DNA from: Nectonema munidae
Lineage: Eukaryota > Nematomorpha > Nectonematoida > Nectonematidae
Assembly: GCA_030549495.1 (NCBI GenBank)
Contig: JAUIRK010000058.1
Span: 1-64,000 of the forward strand
DNA: 64,000 nt
Direction: 5' to 3'
This document shows, in pieces, positions 23,271 through 34,200 of the stretch (its first letter is position 1; the number at the start of each line of letters is the position of its first letter). The notes below the pieces were generated by a model. That model was not told the DNA's origin, ran no database searches, and saw only the letters and a list, made by a program, of their open reading frames with translations. The position numbers were made by a program, and so were the translations under genes.

Positions 23271-25310
23271 ACTGTGCTTACCGATTAGTAACACCCGGAA
23301 ATTTTAGAGCTCTCTTACACTTTAGAATCGATTCAGGGGACACTATTTTAGAAAATCATTTAAAAGTTTCTGAAAAGAATGCAGCTTACATATCTAAAAC
23401 TTCCCAAAATGAACTCTGGCTCTTTATAAAACACAATAATTTTGTCTAAAATAAATAATCAAGTAATTGGAGCATTTTTTTAGAATGCAATATGACGAAA
23501 TTTGTGATACCAGCAATTGGGAACAACTAGGAATAGTTGTGAGGTATTGTAAGAAAACTTACCTATATAACGCCTCCTAGAATTTATACCCTGTGAAGTC
23601 ACTACTGGTGAGACAATCACTCAAAATTTAATGACATGTTTTTCTCAAATTGGACTTGATGTAAACATTTCTCGTTTACAAACTATGGACGGTGCTGCTA
23701 ACATTTCAGTAACTCAAAAGGGATATGCAGCAATATTTGCAAAAAAAGCTAACAAAAGCATTTTATTTTTATTGTTGCAGTCATGATTTGAATCCAGCAA
23801 TTTCCAAGTCTTGTGATGTAACAGAAGTACATTAAGCATATAAATTTAAGCTTTATCATTATTTTTAAAACAAAAAGAAGAATGAGAGCATTAAAAATAT
23901 ACTCATTCATTGAACTGTGAAGTGAATTGATGTGATAAAACTTGATGTGTTTATAAATTTACAAAAAAAAATGGGATAATATAAAATTAATAAGTGTCAC
24001 ACTTAACTACGATTGAAACTTAAAAATTTTTTAAGGCTTCTCACTTTAGAGAAATATTTAATCTAAAAAACGAGTTGCAGAAATCATCATAATATTTGAG
24101 TTCTGCGAAAAGAATTAGATCAAACAAAATTTTCAAGCAATTGGCAATGCAATTTTAATGGGGGAAAGGGGGGGGGGGTGTACACCGGTTCCGCCCCCTT
24201 TAAATCCGTCAGTGTATTGTGCAACTTGGATTGTTTTTAAAGTTTTCATCTAAAAGAAGTCGAGCTTTAGAACATGCTATTGATTCTATGAATGATACAC
24301 AAATTTCAAAAATTTATAAAAAAATTTTTTAATTTTTTTGTCCAAAAAGAAGGGTAGAGAAATATAATACTTTAAGCGATTTCAGCGACCTATACAAACC
24401 CTTGGTAAATTGTCTAGAAAATATTGCTGTGAGAGAAAAATGATGGGACAATAAATCACTTTGTGAAGCAAATGGTTTGCTAAAACGTTTATCTGATAGA
24501 ACATTTATATGCGCTTTTCAAACTGTCTTTCATTTTTTAGGTTATACAAAAGGATTAAGTATAAAGCTTCAGGGATCTAGTTTAGATATTGTGCAAGGCT
24601 ATCCATTTTTTTCAATACGGAATAGTCAATGTCATGAAGAATATAATAAAATATACACACAAATAGAAAAAATAGCAAAACTTTCAGTACTAAATAAATT
24701 AGAAATACCCTATTGTGTTATGCTCCTGCATCTACCGCTAATGAGTATTTTTATAGATCCATATTTATACCGTTTTTAGATTCCTTACTTCAACAGCTAA
24801 ATAACGTTTTAACAAGTTAACATCAAAAGCAATTATTCCACTTAAGCTACTTCTTGGCTATGTAGTTAAACATACATTGTCAGAAGAATACATAAATTTT
24901 CTATTTGAATATTTTAGTAATGATTTACCTGATCTAAAAACATTCAATTAGGAAATAAATTTGTGGTAGAATGTATGAAACTCTCAAGATATTCTTCCTG
25001 GAACGATGTGCACTCAACCATCATATCGCTTGTCATCAGCTTTACCCTACCATCACAACAATGTTTCATATCGTGCTTTTGACTTCAATGACAACTGCCA
25101 CTGTTGAAAGATCAAATTCTTCACATAAATTAAAAAAAATTTACTTTGTAGTTCAATGAATGAGGATCGTTTAAATACTCTCATTCTTCTTTTTGTTGAC
25201 AGAGATATTCGATTGGATAATGACACAATTATTAATATGTATGCTAAAAAGTGTCCTAGACGGATGATGCTTCTTAATCCTTTTAATTCTAATTTAATTA
25301 TTTTTTTATA
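23270..25310 (+). pseudogene. hAT transposase of the ZMYM1/THAP12-like type, broken and interrupted
   Basis: The forward strand reads, in pieces: 'VTPGNFRALLHFRIDSGDTI' and 'KNAAYISKTSQNEL' (23280-23450), then 'TTGETITQNLMTCF' and 'TMDGAANISVTQKGYAAIF' (23600-23760). After an interruption come 'KRSRALEHAIDSMN' (24250-24300), 'CEANGLLKRLSDRTFICAFQ' (24460-24530), 'ASTANEYFYRSIFIPFLDSL' (24730-24790), and the dimerisation region 'MTTATVERSNSSHKLKKI' with 'NEDRLNTLILLFVDRDIRLD' (25085-25230). This order is the canonical hAT ZMYM1-like layout. Several frameshifts and stops are present. A piece of another hAT (about 23841-24214) splits it. Near 25459 'aaatccgccacc' may be the remnant of a terminal repeat. 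Confidence 0.82.
23841..24214 (+). mobile_element. inserted fragment with a SCAND3/ZBED5-type hAT 3' end
   Basis: 24064-24214 is close to the reverse complement of 19463-19620, including the end of the dimerisation domain ('SCRNHHNI', 'LRKELDQ') and the terminus CACTGACGGATTTAAAGGGG read inward. It is therefore the 3' end of a second copy in the opposite orientation. The bases next to the two termini (attcaaat, tattgtgc) do not match, so the two ends are not one element. The first part, about 23870-23925, is an inverted copy of 25145-25200 from the ZMYM1-like hAT. Confidence 0.65.
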
Positions 25311-25924
25311 ATAAACTTATAATTTTTTGATACTCTAGGTTTTATGATAAAAAGTACATTTTCGCTTTTTATTTAACTATTACGTAAAATAAGATAAAAA
25401 TAGCTTAACAATTTTGATAAAGCTTAAATTTATATGTTTCAATTTTGAGTTCTAATTTAGTAAAATCCGCCACCTCCTAATGCCAACTTGCCCTTGGTAT
25501 TAGCTTAGTATTTATAAATGTATTTCTTTATTTCTAGCACCATTAATTTATGAACCATCCAAACTAGTTTAAAGGCAGAAGCTTGTATTCCTTATGTACT
25601 TTTCCAGGTGAGGCAAATAATGTTTATTTATAATCATCTTAAACTTATTTATCCAAAAATAAGCATCCTTGATAGTAGAAAGGTGTTTTGAAAAGATCGT
25701 ACTGTCATACACAATTAAGTCTCCATTTGAGCTAACTATTTTATCGTTTATTTGTTCATCTTGTTTTACGCAAATTTTTTAGCCCGGTAATGGAGAATTG
25801 TATAATTAAAAGTAAAACGATTTATGTTAAAATTTTGAAATTAATTTACTAAATCTTTTAATATATTAATTTTTTATTTTACTTTGCCAATATTTTTCTT
25901 ATTTCTGTGTAGATAGTCAGAAGA
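25311..25924. other. AT-rich spacer
   Basis: Nothing recognised apart from the possible hAT terminus near 25459. Confidence 0.4.
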
Positions 25925-26444
25925 TATATGAGCACTTTCCAACGTGGGTTGAAATGCTTGCGTCCTTTGCTAACTTGGGAATGATCTAAAAAAGAAGAAA
26001 ACTTTAGAGAGGTGAAAAGTATGTTCTAGTTTGCTTGTGTACGGTTATGTATATGTTTGGATGTTGTTTGATAAGGGTGAATTTAAGTCTTTGTGGGTTG
26101 AGAGAAATGATTCTATTATATTAAGAAAGAGAGAGACTTGTTGAAGGATCTTGGGGTATGCTAAGTTTAGTAGAGAGAAGGGAAATCTTTAAAATGTAAA
26201 TGTGCTTTCTCAGTGAGTTTGGTTCGTTCTGATAAAAATATTGGAAATAGGGAATAATCTGAATTCAAGTTTCAATATGAGAGCAGCCAAATCTGCAAAA
26301 ATGGTTAGCGTGCAAATTCTTTCCACTGTGAACATAAGGAAAAAATGTTTTCATTTATTAGAAAATGGATTAAAAGTTTTAATGGTTGTTACTTTTAAAC
26401 GTTTTTTATCCAAGAGATATTTTTCACCAAGATCTCTTTTTTAA

Positions 26445-28883
26445 TAGCCCTACAAAATTTTTTGTCTTAGTATCAAATGAAATTTGGGCACTGTGTTTTA
26501 CTTTTGATCTAATAAAAATCCTGATAAGGAAAAAATAAAAAATACATTATTGAAAAAACTTGTTTTTAGTTTTTTAAATTAAGTTACCTGTTTAAATTCT
26601 ATAAACGATTGACTATATTCACTATTTAACTTTTTGAAAATCAAGTAAGATCTATAATCATAATTGTAATAGCTTTTGTATTGATTGGACAAGTCTACTC
26701 CTCCCATATAACTATTGTGATTTGATATCATAGTAGGTATTGTTTGAATAAAGCCAACGCTTTCTTTTTTTTCGGAGCTTCATAAAGTTTGATAACACTG
26801 ATTCAACGAGTGTCGAACCATTCACAAACATTAATTTTACGATAAGTTGTTTGATGACAGTCAGCCTAACCTTTTTTCAAATCTTTATCATTTTTCAAAT
26901 CGCCTGGGAGTAGTTTTCTATTTTCACGTATAATGTCAGTCGCCATAATACCTTTATCATAAAGCATTTTTATAAGATTGACAGTAGTAAAAAACTGTCG
27001 AAATACAAATGACAACCCGTGTGGAAAACTTTCTGTGATAACCGCATTACAACATTTTCGCTTAAAGAATGCTCGATGTTTTTTCTCTACCAATGTAGGG
27101 TTCTATTTGATAAACGAAACCTGTAATACCAGCTCTGACACAACATTTGAAACCTCACTTAATCGGTTTTGCTTTAACATACTGTTTCATACTACATTTG
27201 CCTTTAAATTTAATCATTCTTTCATCAATTGACTATTTTTTTCTTGATAAAATATCTTTTCAAAAGCAGCATTATAATGTTTGAAAATCGGCCTTACTTT
27301 ATGAGCCCTATCACCATCCATGTCATCGTTTAGGGGTCTCATTTTAGGGCGGACGAGGGGACAAATCCCCCCCCCCCCCCCTCCCCCCCACTTTTGAAAA
27401 AAAAGGAAAAGTCCCCTCCACTTTTTGAAAGAAACACGATATTTTTCCCAGTTATTTTTATATACATAAATAGAAATTGACACAGCATATATATAAAGGA
27501 GTTATATTTTAGATCTTGTATGCATACACATTATAAAACATGTCATGTGAATATGTGATACCTATTAAAATGTCTAATAAGTTCTTCACAAGAAACACAT
27601 GTTTATAGTGAAGGCGATTTAATATTTGTCCTGAAAGATGTGAATATATATATATTCAATTATCGGTGAAATGCTTGAATTGGACAACAATGAATATTTA
27701 AGATTGATTTAGATATGGAAAAAAGTGGAATCTAGCAGTTGTGAAAATGAATCCAAAAATTTATCGTATTCAATAAGATTTTCTACAAATGGAGCACACG
27801 CATTTCGAATTATAATTATATTAATAATTTTTTTATATTTATTTAATAATTATTGGAGTCCATTCAATTTCAAGACTTTCTCTTCTTTTTTTTGGAGAAA
27901 GGCTTCATTATTGGAAATTCTTACTGAGCTACATGGTGCTTCATCACCAGATATCACCTTGAATATCATCATTGTCCAACTTTAAAAATTCATCTGAGTT
28001 TTCAGCGTAGATAATTTCAGTATTATCTTTTTTACTTGTTGGTATTTACAAAATTTATCTATTATTTTTTATAAAATTAATAACCTCTTCGATTACGGTA
28101 TATTTTACTTTCCAAGACATAAGAAAGGATAAAAAAGTAAAACTTAGTGATGAAGTTAAAAAATATGAACAACCCAGTTTTATCTGCTTCCTTTTTTAGA
28201 GTTGTCAAAATTAGTCAACTATAAATGATAGATTCTCTTCTGCATCAGCATCTGTGATGTGTGTTGCTAACAAGTCGTGCAGGTTCTAAGAGATTCAATA
28301 CAGAGACACAAAATATAGAAAACATATATCAGCACATTTGACAGCTAATATTTTTTAAACTGCTGATATCTACTCCCACACAGGCAAGAAAAAAAAGATT
28401 AGGATAGCTGTCAAATTACTTGATATATGTATCTGTTATTTTTTGTGTCTTTAGTTGTAATCTCTAAGTATCGTCATTGACATCTTATAAAAATTTGTAT
28501 TTATGTATCTTATTATATGGACATTTATAATTGTTCCACAAAGGCATAATGCGACACTGAAGTCCCTAACAAAAAAGTAAAAAAAATAGCGAATTAAAAA
28601 AGAGTTTTCAGGTAAAATTGATGATTCTATAAAGAATACATTTGAAAAAACTTGATTTAAAAAATTTTCATCAAAATACCGAATACTTACCGTGTTGTAT
28701 AAATTTAATGGTATCACTTAATAGTTCATATTTTTTTTCACTTTGTAAACAATTTTGACAGAAACATTTGAAAAAAAAATCTAAATTTTGATATAATTAA
28801 ATTGAAATAAAGGTTATATATTACTAAAAAGTTGAGTTAAATTTTTTGTTTGGGACACCAGTGTCCCATTATGCCTGAAAGGG
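26445..28883 (-). mobile_element. piggyBac fossil inserted in the LINE
   Basis: Minus-strand text includes 'DDMDGDRAHKVRPIFKHYN' (27290-27340), 'KERMIKFKGKCSMKQYVKAK' and 'PIKWGFKC', then 'TTVNLIKMLYDKGIMATDII' with 'LPGDLKNDKDLKKG' (26866-27000), and 'NSYMGGVDLSNQYKSYY' (about 26700), the three parts of the piggyBac core. The right end reads cctgaaaggg followed by TTAT at 28884. The left boundary is probably the TTAA at 26441-26444. A 15-base C run lies at 27367-27381. The palindrome GGGACACCAGTGTCCC (28852-28867) sits just inside the right end. The element is clearly dead, with many stops and shifts. Confidence 0.78.
28286..28468. mobile_element. foldback MITE with arms of about 50 bp
   Basis: The left arm begins ctaagagattcaatacagag and continues through 'acatatatcagcac' to 'tttgacagcta'. 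The right arm is its approximate reverse complement, ending 'ttgtaatctctaag'. The loop is about 80 bp. No coding text. It lies in the 5' part of the piggyBac fossil, so it inserted later. Confidence 0.7.
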
Positions 28884-30308
28884 TTATGGATGTTTCAAAA
28901 GTGAAAAAAGGAAGGGCGCTAGTTAAGATATGTTGTGATGTTAGGGATGTGGATTTGGATAAGAGGTCTACCAAAAAATTCTCAAAGGAAAAGGAATGGG
29001 CGGCCCGAGAATAATTTAATTGAGAAATGATTGCTACAGTTAATTAATTTTTTGGCTAGGCTTAGTGTTGAAATGGGGATTTTTCTGTCAAGTTGTAGGT
29101 CCTTGATTATGTTTTGTGAGTCTGTGAAAAAGATTATGTTCTTGAATTTGGATCTAAAGAAGTTTAGGTTATCAATAATGTGGTTGCATGATGTTAGGAG
29201 TGCTAGGGCTTCTGTTTCATATGCGAAGGTGTTATTGTCTGTATAAATTTGTTGTACGAAGAAGGGATTACTTGCATTGTGATTTATAAAAGGCGCAAGC
29301 AGCTGTTGCCTTATAACGTGATTTTGAGCCGTCGGTAAAAACTGAGAGTTGGTGATGCGCATTTGAATTGCGTTGGTGTTTGATAGAATTAAGTGCTAAT
29401 AATTTTTGGTGGCATATTTGAGTTTTGTATGGGGTGTTTTCGATGTGTGGACTATGGAGTATGGATGTAGTTGTCTAAGAACTTGGTAGTAAGTTGTAGC
29501 ATATACTGTTCAAGGGAATTGAAAAAGGTGTGAGTTGGGTAAAGATTAGTGAAGTTATGTGGTGCTAGTGTAGAGTGAAAGGTGGATAGATATTTTTAAT
29601 TATGTTTTTCTTTAGGTTTAGGTGTAAGGGTAGGGTATGTGTGAAAAGAAGTATGATAGATTTGTAGATATACATTGAGATTTTTGGATGAAGACTCCAC
29701 TTATATGAGATGGCTTTTCTGAGAGAGAATAGTGTTGGTGAGAGTTTTGTGTAGATATTTTTGAGGTGAAGTGTACATTTTAGATTCAATTGGCACGCCT
29801 AGATATTTTATGTATGGTTCAGGAATTAGTGATGTTGATATGTTTAGTTTCAGTGGTAGTGGAGTTATTCTTTTTCGTGCGAAGTGTATAAGTTTTTATC
29901 TAAGTTGAAAGAGACTTTGTAGTTTGTTGGCCATTGTTTGTATGATTGATGTTGTTCAGTTGGAGAAGGTGAATAAGATATCATCAAAGTAGCATTGGGC
30001 AAAGTCGGAGTTTAAGTTGATGAAATTAAGAATGGGGTTGATGAGGATTAGCCATAGGATTTCTGATAGGCTACCCCCTTGTGGTGTAGAGAGAGTTAGT
30101 TTCTGGATGTATGTATTGTTGTTATGTAACAAGATGATAATCCGTTTTTGAAGATAGGTGTTTACGTATGATTATGTATGTAGAGTATTTTTTATCGATG
30201 TGGTTGTTGATGATTGCAGGGTGCCATGCTGCGTTGAAGGCCTTTTCGATTTCTAGAAATTTGGTTGTTGCGATATTTTCGTTATTTAGGGTTTTTCTAA
30301 GTACAGAG

Positions 30309-30460
30309 CAGGGGCGCACATCGGGATTCACGTATGCGCTGTATACACTCTATTTTAAAGGATTGATTGAATATTTTGTCTCCGTGGTATTTCCAGACCA
30401 GTAATTTTGAAAATTTCAAAAAAATTTCGCCCCCAATAATTTTGAGGACGTGCGCCCCTG
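30309..30460. mobile_element. 152-bp hAT MITE inside LINE reverse transcriptase
   Basis: Ends CAGGGGCGCAC and gtgcgcccctg, flanked by an 8-bp duplication GTACAGAG (30301-30308) and GTTCAGAG (30461-30468), 7 of 8 matching. Removing it rejoins LINE RT coding text on the minus strand. Confidence 0.85.
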
Positions 30461-30892
30461 GTTCAGAGTTAGGCGAGGTAGTGCTCGTTCGGTGTTTTTA
30501 TTTGGAAAATATGCGAATTGATTCAGATGTAGTAGGTTATTTTTGAGGGTGTAATGGATTATGCGCTTTCGTAGGATTTTTTCAATGATTTTGCGTAGTG
30601 TTGGCAATAAAGAAATTGCTCACCAGTTGATTGAATTGTGTTTACGATTTGGTTTGGGGATTAGCACTAGTTTGCGTGTTTTCCAAATATTTGGGAAATA
30701 GCTTAGTTTGGGGCAGGCGTTGAAAATGTCGAGGAGATGAGGGTGTAGTATGTGGTAGGCTTTTTTCATTTGTTTAATGGAGATGAAGTCAAAGCTGCTA
30801 GGAGATTTGGTTTTCATGGGATGTATGATTTTGTTTAGCTCTTTGATTGGGATTTCTGGGTGTGAGTTAATGGTGTTTTCTAATAAAAGCAA

Positions 30893-31293
30893 AACATATG
30901 AAACTTTTGGTTCATATTTTGCTACCTCATACGATGTTACAAAAGTTACCTATATTTTGCAATTTGCACGATTTTAAATAATATATTTGTCAAATAATCA
31001 AAATAAAATTCTCTAATCAAAGAATCGAAAAATGTTCAAATCAAAAAATATTTATCTTTTTATTTATAAGGAGTTATGTCCCATGTTCAACCCTTTGAGG
31101 TTAGATTGAATTTTTCTTATATATTTACTATTTTTTTATAGCAGAAAACTCTCAGAAGCTACAATAATAATTCTAAATTTGTAATACATAAAACCCTTTA
31201 TTTATTCCATTTATATGGTTTATTTTTCCACTAATTAAAATTTATTTTTCAGACTTTGAGTTTTGATTTTTAAGACCAAATTTTTCTGGGAAT
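30893..31293. other. upstream flank of TFIP11
   Basis: AT-rich. A possible splice acceptor 'tttatttttcag' ends near 31252, about 40 bases before the TFIP11 ATG. A 5' untranslated intron or a trans-splice site is possible. No promoter motif is convincing. Confidence 0.35.
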
Positions 31294-34200
31294 ATGGAAA
31301 GTGATTTTGAAGATTTTGACGTAACAGACAGGGATTTGAATTGGGCATTAGACCCGGATTCAAGAAAACATGGCAGAAAGTTAACAAAGGAAGAGCATAC
31401 ATATGGTAAATATATTCATAAGTATTCCCTTTTCATTTTGAATTACTGTATTTTTCCAGGTGTTTGGGCAAGTGAAGAAGGAAAATCAGGTTCATACAAT
31501 TTTAAATCATCTTTTAATTCCCGTTCAAAACAAAGTAGCAAAAGTTCTTCTGCAAGTTACTTTTCTTCTATTGGATTCATTAGTGGTGGTGTATCTCATG
31601 CTGAAACCCAAAAAGAAGATGAAACAAAAGATTCAAAGGAAATCAGCGTATTCTATTTCAGTTTTATCCTTGCTTTTGTTTTTACAATTTACACTCTTTA
31701 AGCCTAAGAATTCTTCAGATGAGGACTCTGACGAGGGACAACTGCTTCATGAAAAAGTTACCAACTTCAAAGATTCTCGTAACACTAAGTAACAGTAATA
31801 ATACTTTTTTAATATCTTTACTTTTAATCTTAGTCTTGTCTGAACCACAAAAATGAGATCATGCGGATAATAAAAATCAGTTGATGTTGAAAATACTCTT
31901 TTGAATGATTAATTTATTACTTTTACACAATAAATAAAATTTATAAAAAAGAGTAAAAAAAATCCAGTGATTTAAGAAGTCTCTGCTTTAAAAAAAACTT
32001 AACTGCTCTCTCTTATCCCTAAAAGTTTACTTAATTCAAGATACTATCAAGAATATTTATTAATCTTGTTCCAAATAATTTTTAGGCCATCACTCAACAT
32101 AAAATTCAATACATGATCCCTACAATTTGAATGATTGAAATCTGGGATGCAGAATCTGAGTTTTTAAAAGGATTGGAGTTAAAGTTTATTTTTAATTTTT
32201 TATGTAAAATTATTAATAAGTTTAATTTTGTAAGGATATGTTTTTGTTCCGACATTGGAATACTCTTGTTCTTGCCCTACTTGAATCCTTTTTTATTAAT
32301 AGAGAGAGAGAGAGATTTATTTAGCAAATATATTGACAAAGAAAATTAAATATATCATACATAATAAAAAAGATAAAAATTTCACAATATTTATAAGAAA
32401 ACTCGACCAAAAAGAAGACCGCTAGTATGACACCAAAAAGTACTGATATTTAATATTATAAGAGCTTATCAGGGGTGGGCAAACTACGGCCCACCAGTGC
32501 ATCACCTGCGGCCCCAAAGTACATACACATTTTCATCCTTGAGAATGTTCATTTAGAATTTTGCCAACACTTCTCCACATTTATCCCACCCAAGTATTTG
32601 AATCTTGAAGTGCTACATCATTCTCATTGGCATTATTTATTATTTCTGTAACAGAAAAATTACTCAGTTACTTATTTACTTTTTTGTGAAATAAATGTGT
32701 TTTAGGTGAAGTTTTTGCATTTAAAGATCAATTTTAATAAAAATTAATTTTTTCTTTTATATAACTCTTTTTCTTTTAATGTTCTTAAAAATGTCTTTGG
32801 AAAATGTGCTTTTTTAGATGCGGCCCTTCGAAAAATCGGATTTTCAAAATGCGGCCCTTACACTGAAAAGTTTGCCCACCCCTGGCTTAGATGATGGGAT
32901 ATATTTATATTATATAGAGATGCAAGTAAATATAGACAATATATTCATGTAAACAAATGCATATTATAGTAAGAATCATTCACAATTAGATCTAAGGCAA
33001 ATGTAACAATGGTTATTACCAAAGGAAATGTAGGATGAATAAAAATATGCCTTCAAATTTTTGGATAAACTTCAAAATGATGAAGAAAATTCAGATATTA
33101 ATGTTTATTCCATTCTTTTACTCCTCGCCATCTCAATGAGACCTTGGATTTAGCTTTGAATAGGTGTTAGTTTTGATCCAATAAGGTGAACGTACAAAAT
33201 AAGAGGAATTAGAGAGAGTAGGAGTGAAACATTGATCGAAAACATGAGAAAGATTACAATGAAAGTATTTGCAAATAAACTGTATAACTTTCCAGGAGTA
33301 GATATCTGAAAATTCAAAAGTTTATTTTCAAAAAAGCATTCCCGTTTTATGAAGTCGGTAAGGTTTATCGAACATAATCCTCATCGCTCTTTTCCGAAGC
33401 TTGATAATTTTCTCAGCACCACAATATCCCCAATGAAACCCTATGCTTTAGATGAGGTAATATCATCATAGCTTTATAGATGGAGAGCAAGACGTTATAC
33501 TGAAAAGTATTTTTCAAAAACTTGAGTATTCCAATAACATAATTAATTTTTTAAATTATAAAAGATAAGTGCTTATCCCATTTCAGATCCTCACTTACTA
33601 CAAGGTCTAAAAGATTGAAACTTGGAGCAATTTCGATTTGCAAATTCTCTAGATTTATTTTATCCTTATTCGATCCAGAAAAATGTAGAGCTTTTTGATT
33701 TTGAAGAATTGAGTTTCAGACCCATAATGTTGCACAATTCAAAAACATCATTCATTAAGCAGTGGTTCCCAACTTTTTTTACATCACACTATTCAGTTCT
33801 TTAAATTTTCGCGGTATTCCTGTTACAAAAAATGAATAATATCAGCTATAGAGTCTTTATAACTTAACCCTCGCTTGACGGATTCCGGTCAATTTTGTCC
33901 ATTGCCAATTTAAAACATCATAGAAACTTCTTTCAAAAGTAACATGTAAACGTTCTCGTTAGGATAAAAAAATCTTGCAAACAAACTTTTTACAAAGATC
34001 ATGGGGTGGAAGTCATTGGTTGAGTAGTGTCTTGAGAAAAACCATAAAAAGAGAGTAAGTTTCTGATAGCTAAGGGTACTTCGGATATCAGTGATCTTGT
34101 TTTCATTGATTCTTCGGCCAGAAGGAAGGATAAATTCTGTATGAAAACTTTGTATTTGACTCATCAAAAATTTAGCCCCACAACTAGAAAACTAAGTGAA

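Larger units (their letters stand above)
25925..30892 (-). mobile_element. LINE with RNase H, 5'-truncated, same family as 3260-8010, split by a piggyBac
   Basis: Read on the minus strand, the copy starts within ORF2 just before RT ('IPIKELNKIIHPMKTKSPSS', 30830). RT follows ('RKLVLIPKPNRK', 'HLNQFAYFPNKNTE', 'FLEIEKAFNAAWHPAI'), then RNase H ('YTDNNTFAYETEALALLTSC', 'ILFFTDSQ'-like, 29100-29280). At 28884 it is interrupted. It resumes below about 26444 with 'NHFCRFGCSHIET', the Cys motif, and ends near 25925 with the family 3' end (reverse complement of GAAAGTGCT...). A hAT MITE (30309-30460) interrupts RT. Stops and shifts are frequent. Confidence 0.82.

Noticed and set aside
19463-24214. 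One hAT element bounded by the matching 30-base termini
   Set aside because: Both ends include the same transposase 3' coding end and the flanking bases show no target duplication.
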